A stretch of DNA of 64,000 bases from Microvirga sp. 17 mud 1-3 (GTDB lineage Bacteria; Pseudomonadota; Alphaproteobacteria; Rhizobiales; Beijerinckiaceae), in contig NZ_CP029481.1 in assembly GCF_003151255.1 (NCBI RefSeq), forward strand, positions 2,418,001 to 2,482,000, written 5' to 3'. Below the pieces are notes generated by a model, which worked only from the letters and a program-made list of their open reading frames with translations, did no database searches and had not been told where the DNA came from. Below are positions 47,006-54,928 of this stretch, piece after piece. Both the position numbers and the translations under genes were made by a program. Each line of letters begins with the position of its first letter. Position 1 is the stretch's first letter.

Positions 47006-48211
47006 TTATGCTGCAGTGAGTAATTCGGGATTGTTGTTGAACGCCCATCGCGGCACCGTCAGCGACTGGATAGTGTCGCCATACCCAGGCCAGACACCAG
47101 TGGCGCAGCACTGCGCATATTGATCCAGATCGCGGCGGTATTCAGCCCGCCCAAGCGCAACGCTTTCGCTGTCGAGCATGTACACGGCCACGCCCTTGGC
47201 CTGTCCATCGACCACGCAGGCGTCTTTTTCGACGGCCAGAAAAACGAATGCGCGCGCTTCGGCTGGAACGGACGGCGGAAATTCAGCGTCCGCGCTGGCT
47301 GCCTGCAACTGTTTGCGCATCGTATTGATGCCGTCGAGGTAATACGGGTGCTGAACATGATAGCGCCAGTTCGCAATCGACTTTGCGAACCCTGTCGGGC
47401 TGGCGTCCAGCGTGGTTTTCACGTCCACCACAATGCCGTCCTGGCGCCAGAAGTCCGGCCGGCAGCGGCACAGCTGGCCGGTGGTTTCGTCAATCCAGTA
47501 CACCGACCGCTCGGCCACGCCAGGAACGGCAGTCAACAGCGCGCTGGCTGCCGGGTGCGCCATCACGGCATCGCGCATCCGGTGCAACTGGTCCCAGGCG
47601 TCCGCGTCCAGCACGGTGCGGTGGCCGTTGTTTTCCAGCCACGACTGTTTGACTTCGGACCACAGCGTGATTTCGCGGCCGTTCGCGCGCAGGATAGCGG
47701 CCAGTTCTGCCATGGTGCCCTTGTCGGACAGCAGGCCGGGGCGGTGTTCGTTGATGCGTTCGATACGCTGTTTCAGCAGCGCCGCCGTTTCGCCCTTGAG
47801 CGCGTCAACCGTCACGCCGTCGTTACTGTCGTGGAATTCCGGCGCGTCCATGATGCGCGCCACCAGTTCGTCCTTTGCGCCGCTGGTGGACAGTTTCGGC
47901 AGGCGGCCGGCGTTCAGTTCGGCCACCATCGCCAGCAGCGTGTCCCTGTCCGCGATGGCGTCCGGCACGTCCGCCTGGCGCAGCGCCAGACAGTAATCCT
48001 TCGTGAATTCCGCCGGTTCCAGCAGCAGCGCATGGAACGCGGTTCCAAGGGCCTGGGCCGGCGTGGGCTGGCGTTCGTTTTCGTTCGCCGCTTCGACCAC
48101 CGCGCGATAGTGCAGTGGGCTGCGCGCGATCAAATCAAGGCCGGACTTTGATATGCCCGGCCCGCCATGGTATTCGGCATTAGCAATGCCATCGTAAAAA
48201 CCTGGTTTCAT
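47006..48211 (-). CDS. PD-(D/E)XK exonuclease, RecE/exonuclease VIII C-terminal type
   Basis: A 401-residue protein with the phage exonuclease start (YDGIANAEYHGGPGISKSGLD, seen as EYHGGPGISKSGLDLIARSP). The nuclease core is RCRPDFWRQDGIVVDVKTT, with D..VDVKT as the PD-(D/E)XK signature, then HPYYLDG. It probably resects double-strand ends to supply substrate for the Sak4-like protein. It is the first gene of the leftward operon. GGGGA precedes ATG 48211 and a TACAAT -10-like element lies near 48,240. Confidence 0.87.
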   Translation of the reverse strand: MKPGFYDGIANAEYHGGPGISKSGLDLIARSPLHYRAVVEAANENERQPTPAQALGTAFHALLLEPAEFTKDYCLALRQADVPDAIADRDTLLAMVAELNAGRLPKLSTSGAKDELVARIMDAPEFHDSNDGVTVDALKGETAALLKQRIERINEHRPGLLSDKGTMAELAAILRANGREITLWSEVKQSWLENNGHRTVLDADAWDQLHRMRDAVMAHPAASALLTAVPGVAERSVYWIDETTGQLCRCRPDFWRQDGIVVDVKTTLDASPTGFAKSIANWRYHVQHPYYLDGINTMRKQLQAASADAEFPPSVPAEARAFVFLAVEKDACVVDGQAKGVAVYMLDSESVALGRAEYRRDLDQYAQCCATGVWPGYGDTIQSLTVPRWAFNNNPELLTAA

Positions 48212-48315
48212 GGTTTCCCCAAGTGAAGATGAACGATAATTGTACATCATTAGTGAGCAACCGTGAGGATCAATGAGGCGCGATGATGTGTAAATACATC
48301 ACCGTTTCTTTAGTG

Positions 48316-48717
48316 TCACCGAATGGCGCGGCGCGGGGCAATGCCCTTACTGTCCATTTTGGACAGTTTGCCAGCCGCCTTGTGGATAAGCCGCGCCGCT
48401 TCGGAAATCATGGCGCCGCGCCCATAGAACGCATGTGTGCGCGACATCACAAAACCGCCGCCGGCCGTGCGTTCGATTGCGCCGCATGCTTCCAGTTCTC
48501 GCAATTTCCTGATGACCGTGGGGCGCGGCATGCCAGCGTAATCGGCCAGTTTCGACGCCGACATGGGCCGCCCTTCGGCGTGTCCGACGTGTATAGCGCA
48601 GCACAATATCACGGTGTCGGCGTGTGTGCCGAACCGTTCCTGGTTCAGAATGGACCGCGATATTTCGCACACCAGCGCCAGTACCAGGCGCGCAACAACG
48701 GGTTCGCGTTTTGGCAT
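48316..48717 (-). CDS. winged-helix transcriptional regulator (candidate phage regulator)
   Basis: A 133-residue protein with a MarR/IclR-like winged helix: SASKLADYAGMPRPTVIRKL (helix-turn-helix), then ELEACGAIERTAGGGFVMS (wing). It is the only clear regulator near the divergent early promoters, facing the helicase gene with 65 bases between starts. A copy of a repeated 25-bp element lies in its promoter. That makes it the best candidate for the phage repressor, though it is not CI-like. Confidence 0.75.
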   Translation of the reverse strand: MPKREPVVARLVLALVCEISRSILNQERFGTHADTVILCCAIHVGHAEGRPMSASKLADYAGMPRPTVIRKLRELEACGAIERTAGGGFVMSRTHAFYGRGAMISEAARLIHKAAGKLSKMDSKGIAPRRAIR

Positions 48718-48741
48718 TGCATCACCACCATGCGCCCCCGT

Positions 48742-48766
48742 TCAGTTAGAATATACGTTTGTAATC
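48742..48766 (-). promoter_or_regulatory. repeated 25-bp element, copy 1 (regulator promoter)
   Basis: On the reverse strand this reads GATTACAAACGTATATTC followed by TAACTGA. It shares most positions with copies at 50687-50711 and 59138-59162. TATATT could be the -10 of the regulator gene, 34 bases before its start. Confidence 0.5.
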
Positions 48767-48782
48767 AGCCCACGCCACAACC

Positions 48783-50213
48783 ATGACAGTAACAATTCAG
48801 CTGCGCGACTACCAAGACGACATGATGGCGCGCGCCAGGGCAGCCATGCGCAGGTGCCGCAGGGTGCTGCTGCAGGCCCCGACCGGCGCCGGGAAAACCG
48901 CCCTGGCAACGTTCATGGCGGGAGGCACGGCACAGCGCGGGCGCATCGTGTATTTCATCTGCCACCGGGCTGAACTGGTCGCGCAAACCAGCGCAACGTT
49001 TAAGCGTTTTGGGCTGCCGCATTCGTTCATCGCCGCCGGCCTGCCCTATGATGCGCGCCAGCTGGTGCAGGTGTGCAGCATCGACACTTTGAAGGTGCGC
49101 GCCCACATGCTGCCGGAACCATCCCTGGCGATCTGGGACGAATGCCACCACATCGCGGCCGCCGGCTGGCTGGCGGTGATGAACGGCTGGACGCGCGCGT
49201 ATCATGTCGGCCTTTCCGCCACGCCCACCAGGACGGACGGCGCAGGGCTGGACGGAATGTTTGATGACCTGGTGCTGGGTCCGGCAGTGGCCTGGCTGAT
49301 CGAGCATGGCCACCTGGCGCCATACCAGGCGTTCATCCCGCACGGCGGCATGGACGTGGGCGGCGTGCACACGCGCATGGGCGATTTTGTGGCCAAGGAA
49401 ATCGAAGCGCGCGTGGACCGCCCCAAGCTGGTGGGCGACATCATCACGCACTGGCGTAAGCACGCGAACGGCCTGTGCACGGTAGGGTTCGCGCCATCCC
49501 TGGATTTTTCCATGTATATGGTGGGCGAGTTCAACGCGGCCGGCATCACGGCGGCGCACCTGGACGGCAACACGCACAAGGCCGAGCGTCGGCAGATCAT
49601 CCAGGCATACGCGGACGGACGCATTCAGGTGCTGTGGAACAGATTTCTGTTCGGTGAGGGGTTCGACCTGGCGGCCATCGCGCAGCGTGATGTGACCATT
49701 GATGCGGTAATCGACTGCGCCCCTACGCAGGCGCTGGGGCTGGCCATGCAACGCTGGGGGCGGGCGCTGCGGCCGGCACCAGGCAAAACCGCCATCCTGC
49801 TGGACCACGCCGGAAACATGCTGCGCCACGGCTTCCCTGACGACGAGCGCGAATGGAGCCTGCAGGGGCGCGAGAAATCGGGGCGCGGCGGCGACAATGA
49901 GGGGCCGCCGCCGCCGATCATCTGCGATGGCTGTTTTAACGCCATCCGCCGCCCCGCCCCACCGACATGCCCGCACTGCGGCAAGCTGCTGCGCAAAGAG
50001 GCGCAACAGATCGAGGTGGCCGAAGGCGAACTGGTGGCAGCGAACGACAACGACAAGGCCGCCATCAGGGCGCAGCGAAAGCGCGAACAGCAAGAAGCAC
50101 GAACACTGGGAGAACTGGTCGCCCTAGGGCAGCGGCGAGGATACCCAAGCCCGCAGGCGTGGGCTCTGAAAGTATGGTCCGCCAGAGGTCTGAAACGGAG
50201 AAACGCAGCATGA
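48783..50213 (+). CDS. superfamily 2 DEAD/DEAH-type helicase
   Basis: A 476-residue SF2 helicase. Motif Q/I is QLRDYQDDMM and APTGAGKTALA. Motif II is WDECHHIAA, motif III is GLSATPTR, and motif VI is MQRWGRALRPAPGK. A C-terminal zinc ribbon follows (ICDGCFNAIRR and CPHCGKLL), then a basic tail. It resembles phage helicases thought to act in replication or recombination, rather than restriction subunits, because no nuclease domain is present. Its stop overlaps the next ATG. Confidence 0.92.
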   Translation: MTVTIQLRDYQDDMMARARAAMRRCRRVLLQAPTGAGKTALATFMAGGTAQRGRIVYFICHRAELVAQTSATFKRFGLPHSFIAAGLPYDARQLVQVCSIDTLKVRAHMLPEPSLAIWDECHHIAAAGWLAVMNGWTRAYHVGLSATPTRTDGAGLDGMFDDLVLGPAVAWLIEHGHLAPYQAFIPHGGMDVGGVHTRMGDFVAKEIEARVDRPKLVGDIITHWRKHANGLCTVGFAPSLDFSMYMVGEFNAAGITAAHLDGNTHKAERRQIIQAYADGRIQVLWNRFLFGEGFDLAAIAQRDVTIDAVIDCAPTQALGLAMQRWGRALRPAPGKTAILLDHAGNMLRHGFPDDEREWSLQGREKSGRGGDNEGPPPPIICDGCFNAIRRPAPPTCPHCGKLLRKEAQQIEVAEGELVAANDNDKAAIRAQRKREQQEARTLGELVALGQRRGYPSPQAWALKVWSARGLKRRNAA

Positions 50214-50590
50214 CAGACAACGATATCGAGCGCATCGCGCAGCGGGTTGCAGAAATAGTTTCTGCAATGATTGATGAACAACTTGCCGAGACAGCGGGCA
50301 TTCTAATTGAGGCGGCCAAATCTTCCGGGGCAAGAAATATCCGGCCAGATGACAGCGCAGTTTCAGACAAATGGGAAATCCCTGTATCGAATTTCATTAC
50401 AGGCAAACCAGAAACAACGGTTCCTGAAGTACTGTGTGGAATCGGTGTTCCATCTGAAAAGCATGGCAAGGCAGAACAAATGAGGATCGGAAAAATACTG
50501 AAAAGCTTGGGCTATCAGAGGAAAAAATTAAGGAGGGACGGAAAGCCGAAAAATGTATGGGTGATTGAAGAAAGAAATTATGAGCAGTGA
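50210..50590 (+). CDS. small DNA-binding protein resembling a VapE C-terminal winged helix
   Basis: A 126-residue protein: an N-terminal coiled-coil-like helix (DIERIAQRVAEIVSAMIDEQ) and a C-terminal winged-helix-like segment with KAEQMRIGKILKSLGYQRKK and GKPKNVWVI. The latter matches the tail domain often found at the end of VapE-type primase-helicases. Lower GC and AAA/GAA-rich codons than its neighbours hint at separate origin. ATG 50210 overlaps the helicase stop. Confidence 0.75.
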   Translation: MTDNDIERIAQRVAEIVSAMIDEQLAETAGILIEAAKSSGARNIRPDDSAVSDKWEIPVSNFITGKPETTVPEVLCGIGVPSEKHGKAEQMRIGKILKSLGYQRKKLRRDGKPKNVWVIEERNYEQ

Positions 50591-50686
50591 CGCGATGAGG
50601 AAATGGGCGAACAGTCCGTGGCGGCGCGAGATAGCAAAACGCAAATCAGGACTGGCGGCGTGATAGGAAAATACAATAACGCGACC

Positions 50687-50711
50687 GATTTACTTATGTA
50701 TAATTACTTCA
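50687..50711 (+). promoter_or_regulatory. repeated 25-bp element, copy 2 (promoter before 50750)
   Basis: GATTTACTTATGTATAAT then TACTTCA. TATAAT at 50699-50704 is a consensus -10 and would start RNA about 39 bases before ATG 50750. It differs at only two positions from the copy at 59138-59162. Confidence 0.6.
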
Positions 50712-50749
50712 CCATCAACGCAACGCGCTACGGCGCACAAGGAAAGGAA

Positions 50750-51136
50750 ATGGAATTCAAAACTGGACAGGTATGGAGAACGCGCGACGGCAAGATCGTG
50801 ACAATCGAATCAATCGAACCTTCGTCAGAAGCTATTTTCATTGTTCAAGGAAGTGACAAAGGATGGAGAACAGCCGAAGGGTTCTATTTTGGCGCCTGGA
50901 TGGAAGATGGCAGGGATCTGGTGGCGCCCATTACTGATGTTCAGGACGAGGAACAGCAATCCTCCGTCGAATCTGGCGCGGAGCGTGATGGCGCGCCCAT
51001 CAAGATTGCCAGCAGCGAACAGCGAAACGAACATATCGCCAAGATCATACTTGCCGGGATTGGCGATGGCATGAAAGCCATGGATATAAGCGAGTTCATC
51101 GGCCTGTACGACGAGGCCGTAGGATGGACCAACTGA
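50750..51136 (+). CDS. hypothetical phage protein (128 aa)
   Basis: Starts MEFKTGQVWRTRDGKIVTI, a small beta-rich N-terminal domain with EGFYFGAWMEDGRDLVAPI, followed by an acidic linker and a helical C-terminus. ATG 50750 is preceded by AAGGAAAGGAA and by a promoter-like repeat. Upstream in-frame residues would cross that promoter and are rejected. Family not recognised. Confidence 0.7.
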   Translation: MEFKTGQVWRTRDGKIVTIESIEPSSEAIFIVQGSDKGWRTAEGFYFGAWMEDGRDLVAPITDVQDEEQQSSVESGAERDGAPIKIASSEQRNEHIAKIILAGIGDGMKAMDISEFIGLYDEAVGWTN

Positions 51137-51360
51137 TGACCCGCGCCGACTGGTACGCGCAGCACAGCGGAGGCGGATGGCGCACAGCGCGCACCGCACA
51201 CCGATGCGACCGCGTGGGCCGCGACGGCCTGCGGTGCATGGGGCGGATGGCACCAGGGCAAAAGTATTTCGACAGCAACCAGCACAACCAGCGCAGCAGC
51301 AGCCAATGGGGCACCATCAAGCTGTGCGAGGCGTGCGCAAATCAGGAAATCCAATCATGA
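51124..51360 (+). CDS. small Cys/His-rich protein
   Basis: A 78-residue basic protein with RTAHRCDRVGRDGLRCMGRM and KLCEACANQE: four Cys and nearby His that could bind one zinc. It overlaps the preceding gene by 13 bases and the next by four (ATGA). Family not recognised. It may be a DNA- or RNA-binding early protein. Confidence 0.7.
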   Translation: MDQLMTRADWYAQHSGGGWRTARTAHRCDRVGRDGLRCMGRMAPGQKYFDSNQHNQRSSSQWGTIKLCEACANQEIQS

Positions 51361-51527
51361 AAAACCAGGACCACAACACCACCGCGCGCCAGGAATTCAT
51401 CCGCAACATCCCGCGCGAAACCGAACTGCAGCAGCGCATCGAACAGCGCAAGGCGGAAATGGGCGAGAAATATATTTGCCACCCGGCGAACCACGTCAAG
51501 CGCCTGGACGTGCCGCTGCCCCGGTAA
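51357..51527 (+). CDS. very small hypothetical protein (56 aa)
   Basis: A highly charged helical peptide (RQEFIRNIPRETELQQRIEQ) with a short tail (KYICHPANHVKRLDVPLPR). Its ATG overlaps the upstream stop as ATGA. It is probably real because of the tight operon spacing on both sides (1 base to the next start). Function unknown. Confidence 0.65.
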   Translation: MKNQDHNTTARQEFIRNIPRETELQQRIEQRKAEMGEKYICHPANHVKRLDVPLPR

Positions 51528-51528
51528 C

Positions 51529-51855
51529 ATGGCGCGCTACCATTGCCGGTGCCGCAAGTGCGAGGCCAGGCGCGTGCTGCCGCGACATCCAGACGACTAC
51601 CTGCGCCCGCCGCGCTGCGCATGTGGCGCGAAGTCCTGGCGGATAGACCGATGGATGAACACGCGAGACACCAGCATGCACGGCGCAGGGTGTAATTGCA
51701 GTGGATACTGGTTCACGCACAGACGCGGTTCTAAGTTCTGCTGGTATCGTAAAGACGGAACCGCCCGCGTTCCTGGTGATCCAGATTTTTCCGACAGGGA
51801 ACTGTCGGCCGATGAAATAGCGGCAGCAGCCGCACAGATAAAGGATGCAGCATGA
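51529..51855 (+). CDS. Cys-rich zinc-ribbon protein
   Basis: A 108-residue protein with at least eight Cys: HCRCRKCEARR, RCACGAKSWR, GAGCNCSGYWF and KFCWYR. The first two groups form a zinc-ribbon-like pattern. A basic middle and an acidic C-terminal helix (SADEIAAAAAQIKDAA) follow. It overlaps the ParB-like gene start by four bases. The family is seen in phages but has no known role. Confidence 0.75.
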   Translation: MARYHCRCRKCEARRVLPRHPDDYLRPPRCACGAKSWRIDRWMNTRDTSMHGAGCNCSGYWFTHRRGSKFCWYRKDGTARVPGDPDFSDRELSADEIAAAAAQIKDAA

Positions 51856-52850
51856 CGACGTTTAAACAGAAAATCCTTTCCGGCGAAATCAAGCGCGCCG
51901 ACGCCATGAAGGTTCGGTACGAAGATTTGCACGTCGAGCCTGGTTTCAACTTGCGCGCCGACATCGAAAGCCTGCGCGGACAGGCACGCGAGGAAGCCGA
52001 AGCCGCCGAAGAAAACCTGTTCCGGCACATCATGGCTGGCGGCCAGTACCCGGCCCTGGAAGTCCGCCCGCGCGCCGAAGGTGGCGTGTGGATCGTGGAC
52101 GGCCACCGCCGGCACCGGAACATTGGCCGCGCCATCGCAGCCGGCGCCCCGCTGCAGGACAAGGACGGCGTGGTGTGGGTGCGCGTGGAAGCGTTCAGCG
52201 GAAACGATGCGGACCGTGTGGCGCGCGTCATCACCAGCCAGGAAAACCGCAAGCTGGCGCCGCTGGAAATCGCGGAAGGCTACAAGCGCCTGTCCGCGTT
52301 CGGCTGGGACAATGACCGCATCGCCAAGACGGTGGGCAAGACGCCGCAGCACGTCGCGCAGCTGCTGATCCTGGCCAATGCGAACAGCGACGTTCACCGC
52401 CTGGTGGCCGAAGGCACCGTGTCCGCAGCCATGGCCGTCGAAATGGTACGCAAGCACGGAGACGAAGCGGGCCAGGTGCTGGCGGGCGAGGCCGACAAGG
52501 CCAAGGCCCAGGGCAAACGGAAGGTTACGGCCGGCACCATCAAGGGCAAGCCGCTGCCGCGCGTCGTAGTGGACCGGACGGTGGATGCCCTGGAAGGGCT
52601 GGCGGAATCCCTTGGCGCCGACGCCCGCGCCGATCTGGCGTATGTCGAGGCGCACGCCGATGATGCCGCAGCGCGCGAAAAAACCATCAGCGTACCGGCC
52701 TGGGCGCTGCTGGACCTGCTGGCGCAGCACCAGGAAATCATCGACGCCAAGGCCGCCGAAGCCCAGCGCGTGCGCGATGCCCAGGCGAAGGCTGCGCAGC
52801 AGGAAATCCCGCAGGCGAACGACAACCAGCCCATGGAGAATGCAGCATGA
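51852..52850 (+). CDS. ParB/RepB/Spo0J-like partition or nuclease domain protein
   Basis: A 332-residue protein. It has the ParB N-terminal domain (DLHVEPGFNLR, GVWIVDGHRRHRNIGRAI, then ITSQENRKLAPLEIAEGYKRL). A KorB-like helix-turn-helix follows (WDNDRIAKTVGKTPQHVAQLL), then a long helical C-terminus. No ParA partner is encoded nearby. In integrated phages such proteins may act as DNA-binding or nuclease early proteins rather than partition factors. Its stop overlaps the next ATG. Confidence 0.85.
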   Translation: MTTFKQKILSGEIKRADAMKVRYEDLHVEPGFNLRADIESLRGQAREEAEAAEENLFRHIMAGGQYPALEVRPRAEGGVWIVDGHRRHRNIGRAIAAGAPLQDKDGVVWVRVEAFSGNDADRVARVITSQENRKLAPLEIAEGYKRLSAFGWDNDRIAKTVGKTPQHVAQLLILANANSDVHRLVAEGTVSAAMAVEMVRKHGDEAGQVLAGEADKAKAQGKRKVTAGTIKGKPLPRVVVDRTVDALEGLAESLGADARADLAYVEAHADDAAAREKTISVPAWALLDLLAQHQEIIDAKAAEAQRVRDAQAKAAQQEIPQANDNQPMENAA

Positions 52851-53140
52851 GATATTTTGTAACACTTCTGGCCGCGCTGACGATGTGCACGACCGTACAG
52901 GCCGATGAAGCCGTGGACCTGAAATGCAGCCAGGCCACGAACGTGGCGGTGGCCACGTTCAACGCCCGCAAAGACGGCCTGACCGAATCCCAGGCCATGG
53001 GCATGCTGCGCGAACAGAAGATTTACAGCGGCATCCTGGTTTGGGCCGTGAAACAGGGGCTGCGCGCGCCGGCTGATGCTGCGGAATGGGTGGTGCGCGG
53101 TTCCGTGTTTGGGGAATGCGTGAAGCGGGGGGCGGTGTGA
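52847..53140 (+). CDS. small exported hypothetical protein
   Basis: 97 residues with a clear signal peptide (MRYFVTLLAALTMCTTVQA, cleavage before DEA). The mature domain of about 78 residues has two Cys (DLKCSQAT and FGECVKRG), likely a disulfide. It is probably periplasmic. It sits inside the replication operon between ParB-like and VRR-NUC genes, with four-base overlaps on both sides, an odd place for an exported protein. A role such as superinfection exclusion is speculation. Confidence 0.78.
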   Translation: MRYFVTLLAALTMCTTVQADEAVDLKCSQATNVAVATFNARKDGLTESQAMGMLREQKIYSGILVWAVKQGLRAPADAAEWVVRGSVFGECVKRGAV

Positions 53141-53532
53141 AAGAACACGCCATCCAGAACACCATCCGCAACGCCCTGGCCGGCGAATGCCTGCTGTTTC
53201 GCGCGAACGTGGGGCGGGCCTGGACGGGCGACAGCGTGCACAAGCTGCCGAACGGCGACCTGGTGATACGCAATCCGCGACCGTTCTATACGGGCCTGCC
53301 GCCTGGTTTCGCGGACACGTTTGGCTTGGCAACGCGCATCATCACGCCGGCCGACGTGGGCACGAAGCTTGGCGTGTACATCGCAGGAGAAATCAAGACG
53401 GAACGCGGGCGCGTGTCCGACAAACAAGCGGCGTATCTGCGCGCCGTCAATGACAACGGAGGCGCTGCAGACGTTTGGCGCACTGTTGACGATGCCAGGG
53501 CCACGGTGGCCAGGGCCAAAGGAAAGGTATGA
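53137..53532 (+). CDS. VRR-NUC domain nuclease
   Basis: A 131-residue single-domain nuclease of the VRR-NUC (PD-(D/E)XK) family. It has KEHAIQNTIRNAL (conserved Glu and Gln), RANVGRAW, and the catalytic strand YIAGEIKTERGRVSDKQ with E-I-K, then AYLRAV. GTG 53137 overlaps the previous stop as GTGA. Such phage proteins are structure-specific nucleases, perhaps resolving recombination intermediates. Confidence 0.88.
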   Translation: MKEHAIQNTIRNALAGECLLFRANVGRAWTGDSVHKLPNGDLVIRNPRPFYTGLPPGFADTFGLATRIITPADVGTKLGVYIAGEIKTERGRVSDKQAAYLRAVNDNGGAADVWRTVDDARATVARAKGKV

Positions 53533-54017
53533 GCATTGCACGACAAAAGAACGAATGGGGCTATGAAATCCCCACCGAACTGAAAGTTAAACGGGTTCAC
53601 CCTGACGCGGTGCTGCCGGCGTACGCCACGGACGGCAGCGCGTGTTTCGACTTGCGCGTGGTGGGCCTGACGCGGCCAGTAAAGGTTTTCGACAGCCAGC
53701 CCTTGGCGCTGCGCACCGGCCTGGCGTTCGAAGTCCCGAATGGTCACGCGATGCTGGTTTTCAGCCGCAGTGGGCATGGGTTCAACTACGACACCAGGCT
53801 GGCGAATTGCGTCGGCGTGATCGACAGCGATTACCGGGGCGAAGTCATGGTGCGCCTGACCTGCGACAGCAACCGCGTGGACCTGCTGGAAATCAAGCCC
53901 GGCGACCGCATCGCCCAGGCAATGCTGGTGCCAATTCCGCGCGTGCAGCTGGTGGAAGTGGACGGCCTGGCGCCGACCGCGCGCGGGGAAGGCGGGTTCG
54001 GTTCGACGGGGGCGTGA
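53529..54017 (+). CDS. dut: dUTPase (deoxyuridine triphosphatase)
   Basis: A 162-residue trimeric-type dUTPase with all five motifs: ATDGSACFDLR (I), SRSGHG (II, usually SRSGLA/SRSGMG), NCVGVIDSDYRGEV (III, with catalytic Asp and Tyr), GDRIAQAML (IV) and RGEGGFGSTG (V, the P-loop-like arm). It keeps uracil out of phage DNA. It overlaps the nuclease gene by four bases. Confidence 0.95.
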   Translation: MSIARQKNEWGYEIPTELKVKRVHPDAVLPAYATDGSACFDLRVVGLTRPVKVFDSQPLALRTGLAFEVPNGHAMLVFSRSGHGFNYDTRLANCVGVIDSDYRGEVMVRLTCDSNRVDLLEIKPGDRIAQAMLVPIPRVQLVEVDGLAPTARGEGGFGSTGA

Positions 54018-54018
54018 A

Positions 54019-54489
54019 ATGAAACCGTTTTACGTCCTGCACCCCGGCATCGTGGTGAGCCGGTACGATGGCCAGGAACACTACATCACCGCGCAGCAGC
54101 TGGCGGGCCTGTACCGCGTCAATCAGAACGACTGCGCGGTGTATCGTTCCGAAAACGATCAATACCGCACGCCGCGCCCATTGGTGCACCTGTACCCGCG
54201 CGATGATGGCAATTACACCCTGCCGCAGTATGCCGCCGGCAAGATGCTGCGCGAATCGCTGGGACGGCATATGTCCGGTTTCATCGGCAAGCCCATAACG
54301 CCCATAGCGCTGGCGGAAGTGCAGGCGGCAGCAACCCAGGCCCTGCGCGAAACGGCGGCGGCATACCCTGATCTTTTCGAAGAAACGGTGGAAGCCGTAC
54401 CCTGTGGGAGCAACCGCATCGTGCTGGCATGGGGTCCCCGCGCGCAGCAGGCGCTGGAAGATGACGCGACAAACGCGGGGACACAATGA
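54019..54489 (+). CDS. hypothetical phage protein (156 aa)
   Basis: The N-terminal half (YVLHPGIVVSRYDGQEHYI, QQLAGLYRVNQNDCAVY) matches a common but unnamed phage protein type that has HYI...LA.LY.V...C. The C-terminal half is Ala/Glu-rich and may be a lineage-specific addition. It starts one base past the dut stop. No function known. Confidence 0.7.
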   Translation: MKPFYVLHPGIVVSRYDGQEHYITAQQLAGLYRVNQNDCAVYRSENDQYRTPRPLVHLYPRDDGNYTLPQYAAGKMLRESLGRHMSGFIGKPITPIALAEVQAAATQALRETAAAYPDLFEETVEAVPCGSNRIVLAWGPRAQQALEDDATNAGTQ

Positions 54490-54824
54490 ACGCCCGCGAT
54501 TTCGCCCGCCAGCGCGCCATCATCGAACGCCGGTTCAGCGCCAAGCCATCCAAGCGTTCCGCCGCCATGCGCCGCCTGGTGCGCGATTCCGGCGCCGCCG
54601 TCATGGTTTCAGGAACCAAGGCCATGGGCTGGCGCCTGCCAGACGGTTCTGTGGTGTGCGTGAAACACAGGTTCCGCGACCGCGACCGCGCCGAAACGGA
54701 ACTGCAGATCATCGCCGCGAAGAACTGGAACCATCATCGGGTGCCCACCAGGGTTTACGCCTGCCGATTCTGCAATGGCTGGCACCTGACCAGCCAGCCA
54801 TCAAGGTTCGACGCGGCTGAATAG
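54486..54824 (+). CDS. hypothetical phage protein with C-terminal zinc-finger-like motif
   Basis: A 112-residue basic protein. The N-terminal part is Arg/Ala-rich. The C-terminal YACRFCNGWHLTSQP is a Cys-x2-Cys...His pattern often seen at the end of small phage proteins. ATG 54486 overlaps the previous stop. It ends the first early operon segment before a new promoter. Function unknown. Confidence 0.7.
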   Translation: MNARDFARQRAIIERRFSAKPSKRSAAMRRLVRDSGAAVMVSGTKAMGWRLPDGSVVCVKHRFRDRDRAETELQIIAAKNWNHHRVPTRVYACRFCNGWHLTSQPSRFDAAE

Positions 54825-54869
54825 TGCTGTGCGGTGATGCCGCGTGAACACAAAGTATTCGGCGGTAAA

Positions 54870-54906
54870 TTTTCAAAAGTATATTTGCGCGGTATAATCA
54901 CCGCAC
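54870..54906 (+). promoter_or_regulatory. promoter with overlapping palindrome before the methyltransferase gene
   Basis: TTTTCA (54870-54875) and TATAAT (54893-54898) are spaced 17 bases, a good sigma-70 match. Arms GCGCGGT (54887-54893) and ACCGCAC (54900-54906), 6 of 7 pairing, flank the -10, so a bound protein would block it. C5 methyltransferases or their partners often autoregulate. That role here is inference. Confidence 0.6.
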
Positions 54907-54928
54907 AGTATTTTTTCTGGACGACGTT

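Noticed and set aside
51852..52850. ParB-like gene as evidence for a plasmid or phage-plasmid
   Set aside because: There is no ParA, no centromere-like repeat set nearby and a clear tRNA integration site; an integrated phage is the simpler reading.
53642..54022. A second forward frame inside the dUTPase gene
   Set aside because: Unlike the nested frame in the methyltransferase gene, it has no recognisable family motif and is Arg/Gly-rich, as expected of a shadow.
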